64,000 bases of DNA from contig NZ_JADOBQ010000002.1 in NCBI RefSeq assembly GCF_015644665.1, forward strand, positions 620,001-684,000. Reading direction: 5' to 3'. Position 1 is the stretch's first letter. Every line of letters begins with the position of its first letter. Positions 62,231 through 64,000 of the stretch are shown here, piece by piece. The notes beneath the pieces were generated by a model, which worked only from the letters and a program-made list of their open reading frames with translations, was not told the origin of the DNA and ran no database searches. Origin of the DNA: Roseobacter sp. MH60115 (GTDB taxonomy: Bacteria > Pseudomonadota > Alphaproteobacteria > Rhodobacterales > Rhodobacteraceae). The translations under genes were made by a program, and so were the position numbers.

Positions 62231-62868
62231 GCCAGCACGACCTCATCCGAAAAGAGACGCCCCACGTTTGGCTGATCCGGCGTATCCTCACGCGACAAGG
62301 CCGCGAGCTGTTCCTGCAATGCACTGGCGGCGGCGTCCGGCTCAAAGGAAATCAGGTCGGCCTGACAGCCCGGCGGCAGGCCCCGCTTTTCGGCATCGGC
62401 AAGGATCGTATAGGCATAGTAAAAAAACGGATCGTATAGACGCAGGACCGCCGTGCGCCCGGCAAGACCTGCAGGCTGGGACAGCGGCAGGTCAAACGCG
62501 ACCGTGATCTGATCGTTTTCCAAGCTGGCGGTTGCATTCTTTGGCCGCCCCATTGGCCGCTCCTGACCCTCCACCTCCAGATAGACATCGCCATTGTACT
62601 CCGCAGACCAATTGGTCTCACCGGCGATGATCTCCGCGCGATCGGCGGCGCTGAGGCGTCCGTCCAGGTCTCGGTCCAGATCAAGCGATTCAAAGAGGAT
62701 CAGTGTTGTGAACTGGTCATAGGTCCATGAGATCCGCACCGCCTCCAGATAGCCGTCATTGTTGAAGATGAAACCCGTGCGCGCATCGACGAAGACATGC
62801 GGATGTGCCTTGGCCGTCGATACCAGGCACATCGCAGCAAAAAGCATACTCCAGAAAATGCGTGACAC
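62221..62868 (-). CDS. DUF1007-family exported protein
   Basis: About 215 aa from GTG 62868, with GGAGG 4 nt upstream. Signal peptide SRIFWSMLFAAMCLVSTAKA, then HPHVFVDARTGFIF typical of DUF1007. This family is often coupled to NicO-type transporters and is proposed to bind metal in the periplasm. Overlaps the transporter gene by 10 bp and follows znuA by 52 bp. Confidence 0.85.
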   Translation of the reverse strand: MSRIFWSMLFAAMCLVSTAKAHPHVFVDARTGFIFNNDGYLEAVRISWTYDQFTTLILFESLDLDRDLDGRLSAADRAEIIAGETNWSAEYNGDVYLEVEGQERPMGRPKNATASLENDQITVAFDLPLSQPAGLAGRTAVLRLYDPFFYYAYTILADAEKRGLPPGCQADLISFEPDAAASALQEQLAALSREDTPDQPNVGRLFSDEVVLACG

Positions 62869-62920
62869 GCGGCCTCCACGCCCAAGATCAGGTTTCAGGG
62901 TCTCCCGAAGACCTAAGCGA

Positions 62921-64000
62921 TTACAAACAACCTGCAAGGGCCGCCGAAAGATTCCGGATCAATTGGGGGTAAAGCGCCGATCCCGGCTCCAGGCTGGACC
63001 CAAGCGGATCAAGGATGCCGGTCTTGGCTTCAGTGCCATCCAGAACCGTGGCAACGAGACCCGGGTTGAACTGTGGTTCCGCCAAAACGCAGTCGATGCC
63101 TTGCTCTGCGATCCGTGCTTGAATCTCGGCAATCCGGGCCGGGCTTGGATCCGACGCGTCACCAATCGAAATCGCGCCGGACGCGGGGAAATCGAAGTCC
63201 TCTTCAAAGTACTGGTAGGCGTCATGAAAAACGATGAACTGTCCAGCACGCACCGGGTCGAGCGTTGCCTTCACTTCACCAATCAGCGTTTCGATCTCTG
63301 CACGGCCTGCGGCGGCATTGGCAAAATACGCACCTGCGTTCTCCGGGTCGGCGGCAGACAGCTGACCGGCAATCACATTCAGCCATGTCATGGCGTTTTG
63401 CGGCGACAACCAGGCGTGTGGATCATGAGCGCCGTGGCCATGCCCCTCATGTCCGGCGTGTTCATCTTCGTGGTCCTCATGACCATGCTCGTCATGCCCG
63501 GCTTCTTCGTGACCATGATCGTCGTGGCCGTGATCCTCGTGGCCAGCTTCTTCGTGGTCGTGGTCGTCATGCGCCTTTTCGGCGTGATCCTCATGGTCTT
63601 TGTGATCATCGCCATGTTCTGCATGATCTTCATCCCCGTGCGCGCCATGATCTCCGTGGTCATGTGCCTCAAACAGGGCGCTTTCCCGAAACTCCAGTTC
63701 GATCGTGCCGTCGGCTTCGAGCAAGGCGGTCACCGCAGCATCCGAGGCCAGCGTTTCAATTGTTTCTGTCAGCCATGGTGTCAGATCGGCGCCAATCCAA
63801 AACACCAGATCAGCGTCCTGCAGTGCCTTCGCTTCAGACGGGCGCAAGCTGTATTCATGCGGGCTGGCACCTTGTTGAACGATCAGATCAGGCGTGCCCA
63901 CCCCGTCCATCACCCGTGCGACCAAAGAGTGCACAGGCGCAATATCAACCGCGACCTGAGGCACTTCTGCAAAAGCGGCTCCTCCCATCAATGTGGCCGT
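62921..64000 (-). CDS. znuA: ZnuA zinc-binding protein (5' end outside window)
   Basis: Zinc ABC transporter substrate-binding protein. The frame is open to the window end; the first visible residues (TATLMGGAAFA-EVPQV) are the end of a signal peptide, so the start lies beyond 64000. Zinc ligands: H in GASPHEYSLRPS, H in AHDPHAWLSP, H in IVFHDAYQYFEED and D/E in SIGDASDPSPARI. A very long His/Asp/Glu-rich loop (nucleotides about 63415-63665) sits between the first two ligands, as in ZnuA but longer than usual. Delivers zinc to ZnuBC, not present here. Confidence 0.93.
   Translation of the reverse strand, partial: TATLMGGAAFAEVPQVAVDIAPVHSLVARVMDGVGTPDLIVQQGASPHEYSLRPSEAKALQDADLVFWIGADLTPWLTETIETLASDAAVTALLEADGTIELEFRESALFEAHDHGDHGAHGDEDHAEHGDDHKDHEDHAEKAHDDHDHEEAGHEDHGHDDHGHEEAGHDEHGHEDHEDEHAGHEGHGHGAHDPHAWLSPQNAMTWLNVIAGQLSAADPENAGAYFANAAAGRAEIETLIGEVKATLDPVRAGQFIVFHDAYQYFEEDFDFPASGAISIGDASDPSPARIAEIQARIAEQGIDCVLAEPQFNPGLVATVLDGTEAKTGILDPLGSSLEPGSALYPQLIRNLSAALAGCL

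Noticed and set aside
63388-63672. Possible CRISPR or tandem DNA repeat
   Set aside because: Repetition comes from His/Asp/Glu codons of the ZnuA loop; units are irregular with no spacers.

Overview
The window looks like an alphaproteobacterium of the Rhodobacteraceae (Roseobacter-type). The signs are high-GC coding, dense overlapping operons (ATGA/GTGA junctions), EryD/EryA-like polyol genes, CobW/DUF1826/ZnuA zinc genes and RepB-type ParB proteins. This placement is an inference from gene content; there is no rRNA or tRNA gene to confirm it.

Region 1 (1-9.8 kb) is mobile DNA. A cut-off TniB-type ATPase, a TniQ protein and a calcineurin-like phosphoesterase form one translationally coupled operon. 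Facing it is a three-gene operon of a large serine recombinase and two ParB/RepB-like proteins, with a small divergent HTH-like gene. A cluster of short direct and inverted repeats (7667-7955) resembles a Tn5053/Tn7-like transposon end. An IS1595 transposase follows.

Region 2 (9.8-23.8 kb) is a patchwork of IS wreckage (IS3, IS1182, IS5) and truncated genes. It is interleaved with small intact operons: peroxiredoxin/rhodanese with a wHTH-TPR regulator, an asparaginase-like Ntn hydrolase, MerR-SDR-substrate-binding protein, RidA-VOC with a short LysR protein, and a YHS-domain protein. A previously unlisted dispersed repeat occurs twice here in opposite orientation.

Region 3 (23.8-36 kb): an adenylate cyclase-TPR protein and a GNAT converge on a minus-strand cluster. 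Its core is YcaO, TfuA, an HExxH metalloprotease and a 198-aa protein ending in five SGGKA(Y/F) repeats. This is a strong candidate for an undescribed RiPP (post-translationally modified peptide) system. Upstream in the same direction lie a small membrane protein, a sulfotransferase, a hydrolase-glycosyltransferase fusion, a methyltransferase and a DxD glycosyltransferase, which may supply tailoring or surface-polymer functions.

Region 4 (36.3-57.7 kb) is a polyol catabolic island. It has an EryD-type regulator, a MalEFGK-type ABC importer with two unequal ATPases, an EryA-type kinase, a 2-hydroxyacid dehydrogenase, two class II aldolases, a GlpD/EryB-type dehydrogenase, a second FGGY kinase and a HAD phosphatase. 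A second (RbsABC-type) importer follows, with a lactonase and a cupin. The classical later erythritol steps (EryC, EryH, EryI) are missing.

Region 5 (58-64 kb) is a zinc-homeostasis island on the minus strand: ZnuA (cut by the window end), DUF1007, a NicO-type transporter, a Zur-like palindrome, two CobW GTPases and DUF1826.
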